The translations under genes and the position numbers were made by a program. A stretch of DNA of 64,000 bases. Source: Microbacteriaceae bacterium. GTDB taxonomy: Bacteria > Actinomycetota > Actinomycetes > Actinomycetales > Microbacteriaceae. The stretch lies in the NCBI GenBank assembly GCA_031177985.1, contig JAPSJW010000002.1:627693-691692 (forward strand). The letters are read 5' to 3'. Numbering within the stretch: position 1 is the stretch's first letter; each line of letters opens with the position of its first letter. This document shows positions 7,719 through 16,715 of this stretch, in pieces. The notes beneath the pieces are model-generated. The model was not told the DNA's origin. It saw only the letters and a list, made by a program, of their open reading frames with translations, and did not search any database.

Positions 7719-10168
7719 GCCTCCACACGCACCTCGTCCGGCCGCTTGTCCGGCCGCAGACCGCGCCAGCTCGGCTGCCGCAGCTTCCGCTGCGGCGTCC
7801 ACTCTGCGAACTCGACCTCGCCCACCAGCTCCGGGCGGACGAACCTCGCGTCCCGCCCCTCGAGCCTGGGGAGGTCGCTGAGCGGGTTCTCGCCCGTCTC
7901 TAGCGCGGCCAGCTGCTTCTGCAGGTCGCGCAGGACCTTGTCGCCGAACCCGGTGCCCACCTTGCCCACGTAGCGGAGCCCCTGATCGTCGGGGATGCCG
8001 AGCAGCAGCGAGCCGATCGTCCCCTCCCGGTTGCCCTGACCGGGGCGCCAGCCGGCGATGACGACCTCCTGCATGCGGGTGTGCTTCAGCTTGATCCAGG
8101 AGCGGGACCGGCGTCCGCTGACGTAGCGCGCGTCGCGTCGCTTCGCCATGACCCCTTCGAGGCCGAGGGTGCCGCTCACGTCGAGGGCCGCGTCGAGGTC
8201 GCCGTCGAAGGCCGGTGGCACGTGCACCCGACCGACCTGGCGCACGTTCTCCTCCAGCAGCCTCCGTCGCTCGTCGTACGGCTCGTCGAGCAGCGAGACG
8301 CCGTCGTACTCGAGCAGGTCGAACGCGAAGAAGTGCACGGGGACATCTCGGGCCGCGGCATCGACATCGCGCGGCCTCGTGAGCTTCATGCGCTGCTGCA
8401 GGCGTCCGAAGTCCGGGCGGCCGGCCGCGTTGAGGGCGACGATCTCCCCGTCGATCACCGCTGCACGGTCGACAGCGCTCACGAGCTCAGCGAGGTCGGG
8501 GTAGGTGCCGGTCACGTCGATGTCGTTGCGGGTCACGAGCGAGAACGCACCGTCGGCGACGGTCGCGAGGGCGCGGATGCCGTCCCACTTCATCTCGAAC
8601 GCCCATTCCTGCGCGTCGCCGATCTCGCCGCGGTCGCCGGCGCTCGCGAGCATGGGGGCGTGCTGGGATCGGACGCGGGGGGTCGGGCCGACCGCGCGAC
8701 GTCCTCCGTCGGTCGCTTCGGCCCCGGCGTCCGGGGGCTTCTTCTCCTTCGAGCCGTCGCGCCGCGGCGAGCTCGCCCCGTCCCCGCTCTTCATGAGATG
8801 GATGAGCCAGTTGTCCTTCGCGTCCCCGTCGCGTCCTCCGGTGCGGATCAGCGCGTACTTGTTCGTGCCGTGCACCTCGCCGTGCAGCGTCACGATCACC
8901 TCCTTGCCCTCGCGCCACTTCTCCAGGTCGTAGGTGCCTCTGTCCCAGATGAAGACCTCTCCCGCGCCGTACTCGCCGGCCGGGATCACGCCCTCGAACG
9001 ACCCGTACTCGAGCGGATGATCCTCGGTCTGCACCGCGAGGTGGTTCTGGGCCGGATCGGTGGGCGGTCCCTTGGGGATCGCCCAGCTCACCAGCACCCC
9101 GTCGTGCTCCAGGCGGAAGTCGTAGTGCAGGCGCCGCGCGTGATGCTCCTGGATGACGAAGCTGCGTCCCTCCGAGGGCGGCGGGGCCTCGGCAGGAACC
9201 GGCTCGGGGGTCTTGGCGCCGTCGCGCATGCTGCGGTAGGTCGAGAGCCGGTCGCGCGACGGGGCGTCGGCGCCGTCCCCGCGTTCGAGCTCTGCGAGGA
9301 GGTCGCCATGGTCCTCCACCCGCTCGAGCACCTCCCGGTAGTCCAGGTGCCGCAGCGCAGGGTCCTCGAGCTCCTCCCAGGTGCGCGGAGCGGCGACGGT
9401 CGGGGTGAGGCGCCCGCGCAGCGAGTAGGGCGCGATGGTCGTCTTCGAGCCGCTGTTCTGGCTCCAGTCGACGAGCACTCTTCCCTGCCGCAGGCTCTTC
9501 TTCATGTCGCTGACGACGAGATCGGGATCGTCCGCCTCGAGCGCACGCGCGAGCTCCTTCGCGACCGCCGACACCTGATCAGAGGTCTGGCGTCCGTCGA
9601 GGGCGGCGTAGAGGTGGATGCCCTTGCTCCCGCTCGTCACGGGGAACGGGGAGAGGCCCATGTCGGTGAGGATGGCCCTCGCCCGGAACGCGACTGCGGC
9701 GCACTCCGCGAGGCCCACGCCTGGGCCCGGATCCAGATCGAGCACGATGCGGTCGGGATCGCGGCGCTCGCCGTCGGGGCCGAAGCGCCACTGCGGCACG
9801 TGGATCTCGAGCGAGGCGATCTGCGCGAACCAGGCGAGGGTCGCCCTGTCGTTGACGAGGGGATAGTCCTTCGGGCCGTCGCTGTGCTCGATCGTGCGGC
9901 GCAGCACCCACGAAGGCGTGCCTTCGTCCAGGTTCTTCTGGAAGAAGACCTGACCGGGCTCGTCCTCGGTTCCCACGCCGTGCACCCAGCGCTTGCGGGT
10001 GGCCGGCCGGTCGCGGGTGTGCGGCACGAGCGCATCCGCGACGCGGGCGTAGTAGTCGAGGACATCGCCCTTCGTCGTCCCCGTGGCCGGGTACATGACC
10101 TTCGCGAGGCTCGAGATCTTCAGCCGGCGGCCGTCGACCGACACGTACTGCTCGTCGGGCGTCGGCAT
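7715..10168 (-). CDS. ligD: Multifunctional NHEJ DNA ligase LigD (POL-PE-LIG)
   Basis: An 817-residue enzyme that processes and seals double-strand breaks together with Ku. The domain order is polymerase (about 1-300, with the metal-binding Asp pair in LDLDPG at 143-148), 3'-phosphoesterase (about 335-465, HHARRLHYDFRLEHDG), then ATP-dependent ligase (about 505-817). The ligase motif I is KWDGIR, with the adenylated Lys at 527. This is the mycobacterial order. I chose the ATG at 10168 (MPTPDEQYVSVDGRR) over an upstream start because the added residues resemble no LigD. The gene is divergent from ku, 76 bp away. Confidence 0.93.
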   Translation of the reverse strand: MPTPDEQYVSVDGRRLKISSLAKVMYPATGTTKGDVLDYYARVADALVPHTRDRPATRKRWVHGVGTEDEPGQVFFQKNLDEGTPSWVLRRTIEHSDGPKDYPLVNDRATLAWFAQIASLEIHVPQWRFGPDGERRDPDRIVLDLDPGPGVGLAECAAVAFRARAILTDMGLSPFPVTSGSKGIHLYAALDGRQTSDQVSAVAKELARALEADDPDLVVSDMKKSLRQGRVLVDWSQNSGSKTTIAPYSLRGRLTPTVAAPRTWEELEDPALRHLDYREVLERVEDHGDLLAELERGDGADAPSRDRLSTYRSMRDGAKTPEPVPAEAPPPSEGRSFVIQEHHARRLHYDFRLEHDGVLVSWAIPKGPPTDPAQNHLAVQTEDHPLEYGSFEGVIPAGEYGAGEVFIWDRGTYDLEKWREGKEVIVTLHGEVHGTNKYALIRTGGRDGDAKDNWLIHLMKSGDGASSPRRDGSKEKKPPDAGAEATDGGRRAVGPTPRVRSQHAPMLASAGDRGEIGDAQEWAFEMKWDGIRALATVADGAFSLVTRNDIDVTGTYPDLAELVSAVDRAAVIDGEIVALNAAGRPDFGRLQQRMKLTRPRDVDAAARDVPVHFFAFDLLEYDGVSLLDEPYDERRRLLEENVRQVGRVHVPPAFDGDLDAALDVSGTLGLEGVMAKRRDARYVSGRRSRSWIKLKHTRMQEVVIAGWRPGQGNREGTIGSLLLGIPDDQGLRYVGKVGTGFGDKVLRDLQKQLAALETGENPLSDLPRLEGRDARFVRPELVGEVEFAEWTPQRKLRQPSWRGLRPDKRPDEVRVEA

Positions 10169-10244
10169 GCCCCATTCTGCGCACGCGGCGCTTCCTCGGC
10201 GCAACCGCTGGCATCCGGGCCCGTGGACGGTGTTCACTTGGCAC

Positions 10245-11081
10245 ATGAGATCGATCTGGAAGGGCGCCATCACGTTCGGTCTCGTGAACGTGCCGGTGAA
10301 GGTGTACTCCGCCACCGAGGATCACGACGCCTCGTTGCATCAGGTGCACAAGAAGGACGGCGGGCGCATCCGTTATCAGCGCAAGTGCGAGATCGACGGC
10401 GAGATCGTGCCGTACGAGGACATCGAGAAAGCCTACGACGACGGCGAGCGCACGGTCATCCTGACCAAGGAGGACCTCGCCTCCCTGCCGTCCGAGAAGA
10501 GCCGTGAGATCGACGTCGTCGAGTTCGTGCCTGTCGATCAGGTCGACCCGATCATGTTCGACAAGAGCTACTACCTGGAGCCCGACTCCAAGTCGATCAA
10601 GTCGTACGCGCTGCTGCGCAAGACCCTCGAGGACACCGACCGGGTGGCGATCGTGCAGTTCGCGCTGCGCCAGAAGACCCGGCTCGGGGCGCTGCGGGTG
10701 CGCGGCGACGTGCTCGTGCTGCAGGGGCTGCTGTGGAACGACGAGGTGCGGGAGGCCGCCTTCCCCTCGCTCAGCGAGTCCGTGCGCATCTCCAAGCAGG
10801 AGCTCGAGATGTCGAAGGCTCTCGTGAAGAGCTTCGAATCGGACTTCACCCCGGAGGACTTCAGCGACGACTACCAGGAGCAGCTGAAGCAGCTGATCCA
10901 GGCGAAGCTCGAGAAGGGCGACGCGCTCGACACCGAGGAGACCTTCGGGGAGCGCGAGGAGGAGGACGGCGGCGAGGTCCTCGACCTCATGGAGGCCCTG
11001 CGGCGCAGCGTCGAGCGCACTCGCGGCAAGGGCGAGTCCGGCTCGTCGAAGTCGAAGTCCAAGTCCTCGAAGAGCGCATGA
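10245..11081 (+). CDS. ku: Non-homologous end-joining protein Ku
   Basis: A 278-residue bacterial Ku that binds double-strand DNA ends as a homodimer ring and recruits LigD. The N terminus MRSIWKGAITFGLVNVPVKV is characteristic, and the family pattern DQVDPIMFDKSYYLEP follows. The C-terminal tail is rich in Lys and Ser (GESGSSKSKSKSSK), as is common in DNA-binding extensions of actinobacterial Ku. The ATG at 10245 matches the family start; the longer open frame upstream runs antisense to ligD. It forms a divergent pair with ligD and probably shares the short intergenic control region. Confidence 0.94.
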   Translation: MRSIWKGAITFGLVNVPVKVYSATEDHDASLHQVHKKDGGRIRYQRKCEIDGEIVPYEDIEKAYDDGERTVILTKEDLASLPSEKSREIDVVEFVPVDQVDPIMFDKSYYLEPDSKSIKSYALLRKTLEDTDRVAIVQFALRQKTRLGALRVRGDVLVLQGLLWNDEVREAAFPSLSESVRISKQELEMSKALVKSFESDFTPEDFSDDYQEQLKQLIQAKLEKGDALDTEETFGEREEEDGGEVLDLMEALRRSVERTRGKGESGSSKSKSKSSKSA

Positions 11082-11170
11082 CCGTACGCCGGCTGGACGG
11101 ACGCTGAAAGCCGACACACCACATCCGTCTGCCGTCTGCAACCCCCTACAGCGGTCCCGAGGACGCCGCG

Positions 11171-11176
11171 TAGCGT
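11171..11176 (+). promoter_or_regulatory. -10 box for SRPBCC gene
   Basis: TAGCGT, predicted start near 11183. This gives a 24-nt leader with an AGAAGGGAAG Shine-Dalgarno region ahead of GTG 11207. Confidence 0.45.
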
Positions 11177-11206
11177 CGAGAGCGAAGGACGAGAGAAGGG
11201 AAGACC

Positions 11207-11680
11207 GTGGCATCGGTTGAGAAGAGCATCGACGTAGACGTGCCCATCAGCGTCGCGTACAACCAGTGGACCCAGTTCGAGGAGTTCCCGCGCTTCATGG
11301 GCGGGGTCGAGTCGATCGTCCAGCAGGACGACACGCACACGCACTGGGTCGTGAAGGTCGGCGGTGTCGAGCGCGAGTTCGACGCGGTCATCACCGAGCA
11401 GATCCCGGATGAGCGGATCGCCTGGAAGAGCACCGAGGGCGAGAGCCACGCCGGAGTCGTCACCTTCCACCGGCTCGACGACGCCAAGACGCGCGTCGCG
11501 CTGCAGATGGACTGGAAGCCCGAGGGCGTGGTCGAGGCCGCGGGCGCGCTGATCGGCGTGGACGACGCTCAGGTCAAGAAGGACCTGGACCGCTTCAAGG
11601 AGCTCATCGAGTCCCAGGGATTCGAGACAGGCGCCTGGCGGGGCGAGGTTCCTCGCGAGCCCGACGCGACCGGTCGCTGA
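11207..11680 (+). CDS. SRPBCC (START-like) family protein, polyketide cyclase/COQ10 type
   Basis: A 157-residue protein beginning ASVEKSIDVDVPISVAYNQWTQFEEFPRFM, the typical first strand and helix of the COQ10-like SRPBCC fold. It continues with VKVGGVEREFDAVITEQIPDERIAW and DRFKELIESQG, as in many actinobacterial cyclase/dehydrase proteins. Members bind hydrophobic ligands in a deep pocket, and most have no assigned substrate. The GTG start has a good Shine-Dalgarno sequence. It stands alone, with a strong hairpin 20 bp after its stop codon. The exact function is unknown. Confidence 0.8.
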   Translation: MASVEKSIDVDVPISVAYNQWTQFEEFPRFMGGVESIVQQDDTHTHWVVKVGGVEREFDAVITEQIPDERIAWKSTEGESHAGVVTFHRLDDAKTRVALQMDWKPEGVVEAAGALIGVDDAQVKKDLDRFKELIESQGFETGAWRGEVPREPDATGR

Positions 11681-11700
11681 CCCGAGCACGCAGAGAAGTC

Positions 11701-11731
11701 AGAAGGGCGTCCCTCATGGGGCGCCCTTCTT
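11701..11731. terminator. Bidirectional hairpin between convergent genes
   Basis: A 13-bp stem with one mismatch, arms AGAAGGGCGTCCC and GGGGCGCCCTTCT, loop TCAT, followed by TTCT. It separates the SRPBCC gene from the convergent membrane-protein gene. Confidence 0.75.
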
Positions 11732-11744
11732 CTGCGCCCGGCGA

Positions 11745-12242
11745 CTAGTCGCGCAGCCGACGACGGGCGAGCGGGACGAGCACGGACCAGATCGCGGTGA
11801 CGACCAGCAGCGTGCCCACCCCGAACAGGACTCCCGCGAACTCGCCGAGCAGCCTGCCGACGATCAGCAGCACCGTGCCGGCCAGCACGAGCGCCGTGCC
11901 GACGAGAGCCGCCTTGAGGATGGCGTCGGTCAGGTGCACGATCGCCTCCTTGGCGCCCTGCCGGAAGAGCAGCCGGTGCAGGAGGACGGGGGCGAGGGCG
12001 AGGATCGTGGTGAGCACCGCGATCACGACGACGACGAGGTAGAGGCCCTGTTGCGTGGCGGTGAGTTCCTTGAAGGTCGGCTGGAAGGCGACCGTCAGCA
12101 GGAAGCCGGTGAGGATCTGCGTGCCCGTCTGGGTGACCCGCAGCTCCTGCAGCAGCTCGTGCCAGTTGCGATCGAGACGCTCGCCCTCGCTCTCGTCCCG
12201 GTCGTCCGCCGGAGTCCAGTCGCCATCGCCCTGACTCGTCAT
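11745..12242 (-). CDS. DUF6328-like small integral membrane protein
   Basis: A 165-residue protein: an acidic N terminus of about 35 residues, then LDRNWHELLQELRVTQTGTQILTGFLLTVAFQPTF and four hydrophobic segments. The pattern ELRVxQTGxQxLxGFLLxxxFxxxF is shared by a family of actinobacterial membrane proteins of unknown role (DUF6328 in my recollection). The ATG at 12242 overlaps the stop of the Ada-AlkA gene (ATGA), so the two are probably co-translated. I see no enzymatic motif. Confidence 0.7.
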   Translation of the reverse strand: MTSQGDGDWTPADDRDESEGERLDRNWHELLQELRVTQTGTQILTGFLLTVAFQPTFKELTATQQGLYLVVVVIAVLTTILALAPVLLHRLLFRQGAKEAIVHLTDAILKAALVGTALVLAGTVLLIVGRLLGEFAGVLFGVGTLLVVTAIWSVLVPLARRRLRD

Positions 12243-13672
12243 CCCCTCATCGTACGAGCCCGCCAGAGGTGCAGGCCCGCGTAGCTCCGCCAGGGGGCCC
12301 AGCGGGCTCCGACCCGGTCGAGCTCGCGCGCCGTGGACGCCAATCCGAGGTCGCGTGCGGTGGCCAGCAGCACGAGATCGCTGGTCAGCAGCACATCCGG
12401 ATTGCCGAGTACGCGCATGGCGAGGTAGCCGCTCGTCCACGGGCCGATGCCCGGCAGCGCCTCGAGGGCGGCCCGGAACTCGCCGACCGGTGTCGCCAGG
12501 TCGAGCGGCACCTCGCCCGCGGCCACCGCCTCTGCGATGCGCAGGATCGCGGAGACCCGCTTCGCGGGGCCGCGGAGCACTGCGGCCCCGTCCGAGGCGA
12601 TCCTCGCGGCGGAGGGGAAGGCGCCGTCGTCGCCCAGCTCCGTCACGATGCGGCCGAGCACCGTCCTGGCCGCGGCGACCGAGATCTGCTGGCCGACGAG
12701 GGTCCGGAACAGCGCCTCCTCGGCATCCGCCGATCCGGGGATCCGCATGCCCAGCACCGAGGCGACGAGCGGCGCGAGGGCCGGGTCGCGCGAGAGCGCC
12801 TCGTCGATGGCGACCGAGTCGGCGTCGAGGTCGAACATGCGTCGCACCCTGGCCACGAGCGTCGCCACATCGGCGAGGGACTCGAGTCGAGCGGTGCAGC
12901 GGATGGCGGCGTCGCCGTCGAGCGCCAGCTCGACACGGGCGGAGCCGCGCGGCAGTCGCAGCGTGCGTACGAAGGCGCCGTCGCGCTCCTCCTCGAGGCC
13001 TGGGACCGCGTGGTCGGCGAAGAACCTCAGCAGCCCGACGCCGTCGAACGGCGGGCGGGCCGGCAGCCTCAGGCTGATCGTGCCCTCGCCTGCCGGAGCG
13101 TGCGCGTGAGCTCCGCGCATCCGCCGCAGCTCGGAGGGGGTGCGCTCGTAGATCGCGAGCATCGTCTCGTTGAACTGGCGGATGCTCGAGAAGCCCGCCG
13201 CGAACGCGACATCGGCGATGCGGAGATCGGAGGAGACGAGCAGGGTGCGCGCCGTCTGCGCGCGGTTCGCCCTCGCGAGCGCGAGTGGACCGGCTCCGAG
13301 CTCCGAGGTCAGCACCCTCCCGAGGTGGCGCGGTGTGTAGCCGAGCCGCCGCGCAAGCCCCGGAACGCCTTCGCGCTCCACGACGCCGTCGCCGATGAGA
13401 CGCATGGCACGCGAGGCCAGATCGTCGCGCAGATTCCAGTCGGGGGAGCCGGGTACGGCGTCGGGGAGGCAGCGCTTGCAGGCGCGCAGCCCCGCCTCGT
13501 GCGCGGCCGCGGCCGTGCGGAAGAAGCGCACGTTGCCCGGCTTCGGCGTGACCGCGGGGCAGCTCGGCCTGCAGTAGATGCCGGTCGTGAGGACGCCGGT
13601 GATGAATTGGCCGTCGAACCGCGCGTCGCGCGAGCTCATGGCTCGGTAGCGTTCGGCGAAGGAGGCGTCCAT
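12239..13672 (-). CDS. Ada-AlkA fusion: methylphosphotriester-sensing regulator plus DNA-3-methyladenine glycosylase
   Basis: A 477-residue repair protein. The N-terminal Ada zinc domain (RFDGQFITGVLTTGIYCRPSC, then CKRC) supplies the four zinc/acceptor cysteines. An AraC-type helix-turn-helix follows at about residues 85-175 (LARRLGYTPRHLGRVL, IADVAFAAGFSSIRQFN). The C-terminal half is an AlkA glycosylase with the HhH-GPD motif LPGIGPWTSGYLAMRVLG and a catalytic Asp in LLTSDLVL. It excises alkylated bases and probably controls its own expression after alkylation damage. The start MDASFAERYRAMSSRDARF fits the family; an in-frame ATG at 13723 is the alternative. It is divergent from the GlcD gene. 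Confidence 0.9.
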   Translation of the reverse strand: MDASFAERYRAMSSRDARFDGQFITGVLTTGIYCRPSCPAVTPKPGNVRFFRTAAAAHEAGLRACKRCLPDAVPGSPDWNLRDDLASRAMRLIGDGVVEREGVPGLARRLGYTPRHLGRVLTSELGAGPLALARANRAQTARTLLVSSDLRIADVAFAAGFSSIRQFNETMLAIYERTPSELRRMRGAHAHAPAGEGTISLRLPARPPFDGVGLLRFFADHAVPGLEEERDGAFVRTLRLPRGSARVELALDGDAAIRCTARLESLADVATLVARVRRMFDLDADSVAIDEALSRDPALAPLVASVLGMRIPGSADAEEALFRTLVGQQISVAAARTVLGRIVTELGDDGAFPSAARIASDGAAVLRGPAKRVSAILRIAEAVAAGEVPLDLATPVGEFRAALEALPGIGPWTSGYLAMRVLGNPDVLLTSDLVLLATARDLGLASTARELDRVGARWAPWRSYAGLHLWRARTMRG

Positions 13673-13753
13673 GCCGTCCACTGTCGCACGGGGCGCCGAC
13701 AGCCGTTCGCGGTTATCGGACATCACGGTCGGCTTGCCGCGAGGCCCGAGAAG

Positions 13754-13759
13754 TAAGCT
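13754..13759 (+). promoter_or_regulatory. -10 box for GlcD-type gene (leaderless)
   Basis: TAAGCT; GTG 13766 falls exactly on the predicted +1. Confidence 0.55.
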
Positions 13760-13765
13760 GGCGAA

Positions 13766-15121
13766 GTGATCCGCTCGGACGTGCTCGACCTGCTGCGCGG
13801 CGACCTCGGCACGGCGGTCGCCACGGACGAGGCCGCGCTCGACACGGCTCGGGCCGATCGATCCGGCCACGCGGCGCCCGGGCGGCCGCTCGCCGTCGTG
13901 ACGGCGGAGTCCATCGAGCACGTGCAGTCGGTGCTGCGCATCGCGAGCGAGACGCGCACGTCCGTCGTGCCGCGTGGCGCAGGCACGGGGCTCGCGGGCG
14001 GGGCCATCGGCGGCGCGGGCGAGCTCGTGCTCTCGACCCTCGGCATGGACCGGGTGCTCGAGATCTCCGTCGACGACGAGCTGGCGGTCGTGCAGCCCGG
14101 CGTGCTCAACGGTGCGCTCAACGACCGGCTGCGCGAACACGGGCTGTGGTTCGCTCCCGACCCCGCGAGCCGCGCGATCTCGACGATCGGCGGCAACATC
14201 GCGACGAACGCGGGCGGTTTGCTGTGCGCGAAGTACGGCGTCACCCGGGAAGCGGTGCTCGGGCTCAAGGTCGTGCTGGCCGACGGGCGTCTGCTCGAGC
14301 TCGGGCACCGCACCGTGAAAGGCGTCACCGGGCTCGACCTCACGGCGCTCTTCATCGGCTCCGAGGGCACGCTGGGGGTCATCGTCGAGGCGACGGTGCG
14401 CCTGCGTCCCCTCGTGCGTGAGGTGCCGACGACGATCGGCACCTGGTTCCGCTCCGTCGAGGAGGCGGCTCGCGCAGCCGCCGTCATCACGGCGTCGGGC
14501 ATCCGCCCCGCCGTCATGGAGCTCCTCGATCCCAAGGCGATGCGAGGCATCGCGGACTATCTCCAGCTCGAGGCCGCAGGCGCCGCCTACCTCCTTGTGC
14601 ACTTCGACGGACCCGCTTCTGCCGCAGAGGCGCAGGGTGCGCTGGGGGTGGTGCAGTCGCTCGGCGGAGAGGCCACCGTGTCGCACGACCTCGCCGAGAG
14701 CGAGCGCCTGTTCGCCATCCGCCGGGCGTTCCACCCGGCCATGGCCGCTCGCGGGAACGTGCTGATCGAGGATGTCGCCGTGCCCCGCAGCGCGCTGCCG
14801 GCGATGTTCGCCGCGATCGCCGACATCGAGCGGCGGTTCGGCCTGGAGATCCCGACGGTCGCGCATGCGGGCGACGGCAACCTGCACCCGAACTTCGTCT
14901 TCCAGGGCGACGAGGTCCCTGATCAGGTATGGCACGCGGCCGACGAGCTGTTCCTCACGGCGCTCCGTCTCGGCGGCACTCTGACCGGCGAGCACGGCGT
15001 CGGCCTGCTCAAACGGCGGTGGCTCGAGCGGGAGCTCGGGCCCGACCAGTTCGCGCTGCAGCGGCAGGTGAAGGCCGTCTTCGACCCCCTGGGGATCCTC
15101 AATCCGGGCAAGGTCTTCTAG
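13766..15121 (+). CDS. FAD-linked oxidase, GlcD/D-lactate dehydrogenase type
   Basis: A 451-residue flavoprotein with the PCMH FAD-binding domain at the N terminus (VVPRGAGTGLAGGAIG, then ISTIGGNIATNAGGLLCAKYG) and the FAD-linked oxidase C-terminal domain. The latter carries the metal-site motifs PTVAHAGDGNLHPNF and TGEHGVGLLKRRWL. Such enzymes oxidise 2-hydroxy acids such as glycolate or D-lactate at the membrane. No glcE/glcF partners lie nearby, so a single-subunit D-lactate or 2-hydroxyglutarate dehydrogenase is more likely than a glycolate oxidase complex. It starts at GTG without a Shine-Dalgarno sequence, directly at the predicted transcription start. Confidence 0.87.
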   Translation: MIRSDVLDLLRGDLGTAVATDEAALDTARADRSGHAAPGRPLAVVTAESIEHVQSVLRIASETRTSVVPRGAGTGLAGGAIGGAGELVLSTLGMDRVLEISVDDELAVVQPGVLNGALNDRLREHGLWFAPDPASRAISTIGGNIATNAGGLLCAKYGVTREAVLGLKVVLADGRLLELGHRTVKGVTGLDLTALFIGSEGTLGVIVEATVRLRPLVREVPTTIGTWFRSVEEAARAAAVITASGIRPAVMELLDPKAMRGIADYLQLEAAGAAYLLVHFDGPASAAEAQGALGVVQSLGGEATVSHDLAESERLFAIRRAFHPAMAARGNVLIEDVAVPRSALPAMFAAIADIERRFGLEIPTVAHAGDGNLHPNFVFQGDEVPDQVWHAADELFLTALRLGGTLTGEHGVGLLKRRWLERELGPDQFALQRQVKAVFDPLGILNPGKVF

Positions 15122-15182
15122 GGAATACCCACGGGTCCGGTCCGGTTTTCCTTGGGGAACGATGACAAGGAGATCCCCCCGG

Positions 15183-15839
15183 ATGACGACTCTTCCGACC
15201 TTCGAGCCCACCACGACCGGCCGCCCGGGAGCGGGCGCTATCCGCGTGCGACTCGGAGCCGTAGGACTCGATTACGGCGACGCGGTCGGCACGATCGACG
15301 CCGTGGGCGCTGACACGGCCGGCTTCGCGCCGAAGGACCGCGTGGCATGGCGCATCGACCCCTCGCGCCTGGCGCTGCGCGGCGTGCTGCGCACCGACGA
15401 CCTCATCGGCGTACCGAAGAACGTGCCGGATGAGAAGGCCGCGGCTCTGCTGACCCGCGGGCTCATCGCACGTCTGCTGCTGCGCCAGATCAACGCCGTC
15501 GGCCGAGGCGACACCGTCGTGGTCGACGAGCGCGGCCGGATCGGATCGGTCGTCGGAGCCTGGGCTCGCGGACTCGGTGCCCGTGTCGTGGCTCCCGGCG
15601 AGCCTGCTCCCCACGACGCGGTGACGCTCGGCGAGGGCATCGAGAGCGTCGCTCTGCGCCCGATGACCCATGGCCTTGCTCAGCAGGGCGCCGTCGACGT
15701 CTTCCAGGCGATCCGCCGCGGCATCTTCGACGACGTCCCCATGCGCATCGAGCCCGTCGGCACTCTGCTCGACCCAGCCTCCAGCGACCTCCCGGTCGTC
15801 CTCACCGCCAACCGCGAGCCGTTCGTGCAGGCGGCCTGA
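15183..15839 (+). CDS. Short MDR-like (quinone oxidoreductase-like) protein
   Basis: A 218-residue protein reminiscent of zinc-free medium-chain dehydrogenases: GLDYGDAVGTIDAVGADTAGFAPKDRVAW is a GroES-like segment, and AALLTRGLIARLLLRQINAVGRGDTVVV matches the hinge before the nucleotide domain. MDR enzymes are normally about 320 residues, and the usual GxGGVG-type dinucleotide motif is replaced here by RGRIGSVVGAWARGLGARVV. Several expected strands are missing, so catalysis is doubtful. The ATG at 15183 has AAGGAGAT nine bases upstream, which favours it over the ATG at 15162. It may be a degenerate or divergent oxidoreductase. Confidence 0.6.
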   Translation: MTTLPTFEPTTTGRPGAGAIRVRLGAVGLDYGDAVGTIDAVGADTAGFAPKDRVAWRIDPSRLALRGVLRTDDLIGVPKNVPDEKAAALLTRGLIARLLLRQINAVGRGDTVVVDERGRIGSVVGAWARGLGARVVAPGEPAPHDAVTLGEGIESVALRPMTHGLAQQGAVDVFQAIRRGIFDDVPMRIEPVGTLLDPASSDLPVVLTANREPFVQAA

Positions 15840-15861
15840 CACCGGCGACGGCGCACAGACT

Positions 15862-15891
15862 CTCCCTCGGCGACGGGTATCGTCGAGGGAG
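15862..15891 (+). terminator. Hairpin overlapping the next gene's promoter
   Basis: Arms 15862-15872 and 15881-15891 form an 11-bp stem with one G-U pair. The loop and right arm contain the -10 box TATCGT (15878-15883), and the right arm ends on the first base of GTG 15891. It may terminate the MDR-like transcript. Confidence 0.4.
15878..15883 (+). promoter_or_regulatory. -10 box for membrane-protein gene (leaderless)
   Basis: TATCGT; GTG 15891 begins seven bases after the last T. Confidence 0.5.
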
Positions 15892-16688
15892 TGGACGTGC
15901 CCCCGCTGATCGCCTTCGTGCTGGCCGCGGCATGGTTCGTCGCACTGCTGTTCCAGCTCGGTGATCTGACCGCGCAGCGCCTCGATCTCGTGGACGCGCG
16001 CGAGGCGGTGCCAGCCAGGCGCGGACCCGCCATCTTCTGGGGCGTGCCGCTCGGCTCTCTGCTGCTGGTCGGCATCCTCTTCGGACTCGACCGCGGCGTG
16101 CGCGTGGCGATCGAGGAGGGCGACGTGGTGCGCGGATCGCTGCTGGCGCTCGCGCTCGCCAGCCTGGCCGCGGGCGGAGCCTCCGTGGGGGCCGTCTTCG
16201 TCCGGCGTCGGATGCCGAGCGAGTTCGCCGTCCTGTTGGCTGAGGTGCGGGCGCGCCGGGGCTCCCGCATCACGGCGGCTGAGCTCGCCGAGCTGCACTC
16301 GCGCTATGCCCGCCTCGAGACCTGGCACGCACCGCCGCGTGACCGGTCGCCGAGGCCGCTCGCGGCGCTGGCGACCCGGCGCGGCATCCCGACGTACCTC
16401 GGCCTCGCGGCGCTGGTCGCGATCGTCGTGGCGGTCACGACGGGCGGCCTCGAACCGGCCTATCTGCTCGTCGGCGTGCTGATGCCGGTCGTCTCGAGCG
16501 TGCTCGCCGTGCTGGCGCGGCGCGCGAGCATCGAAGCGGCCCGCACCTGGCACCGCGTGCACGAGACGCAGCGGGTCGAGATCGCGCGCATCATCGCCGA
16601 GCTCGACCGGCGTGCGGCCAAGGGCGTGGCGGGCCTCAGCGACCGCGTGTCGAGGGCGTTGCAGATCCTCCGCGAGCAGCAGGGCTGA
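15891..16688 (+). CDS. Hypothetical integral membrane protein
   Basis: A 265-residue protein I do not recognise. It has an N-terminal membrane helix (PPLIAFVLAAAWFVALLFQL), a segment at about 46-66, another at about 80-103, then a charged cytoplasmic stretch. Two further helices follow around residues 165-205 (YLGLAALVAIVVAVTTGG, YLLVGVLMPVVSSVLAVLA). The last ~55 residues are a basic, helical tail (ARTWHRVHETQRVEIARIIAELDRRA) that may be a short coiled coil. It lies just upstream of a PrsW-type protease gene, which has its own leaderless promoter. Confidence 0.7.
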   Translation: MDVPPLIAFVLAAAWFVALLFQLGDLTAQRLDLVDAREAVPARRGPAIFWGVPLGSLLLVGILFGLDRGVRVAIEEGDVVRGSLLALALASLAAGGASVGAVFVRRRMPSEFAVLLAEVRARRGSRITAAELAELHSRYARLETWHAPPRDRSPRPLAALATRRGIPTYLGLAALVAIVVAVTTGGLEPAYLLVGVLMPVVSSVLAVLARRASIEAARTWHRVHETQRVEIARIIAELDRRAAKGVAGLSDRVSRALQILREQQG

Positions 16689-16703
16689 CCCCCGCGCTCT
16701 CGA

Positions 16704-16709
16704 TATGGT
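16704..16709 (+). promoter_or_regulatory. -10 box for PrsW gene (leaderless)
   Basis: TATGGT; ATG 16716 is exactly the predicted +1. Confidence 0.6.
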
Positions 16710-16715
16710 GAGAGC

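Noticed and set aside
15162-15182. Upstream ATG for the MDR-like gene
   Set aside because: The AAGGAGAT sequence lies between this ATG and the one at 15183, at the right distance for the latter only.
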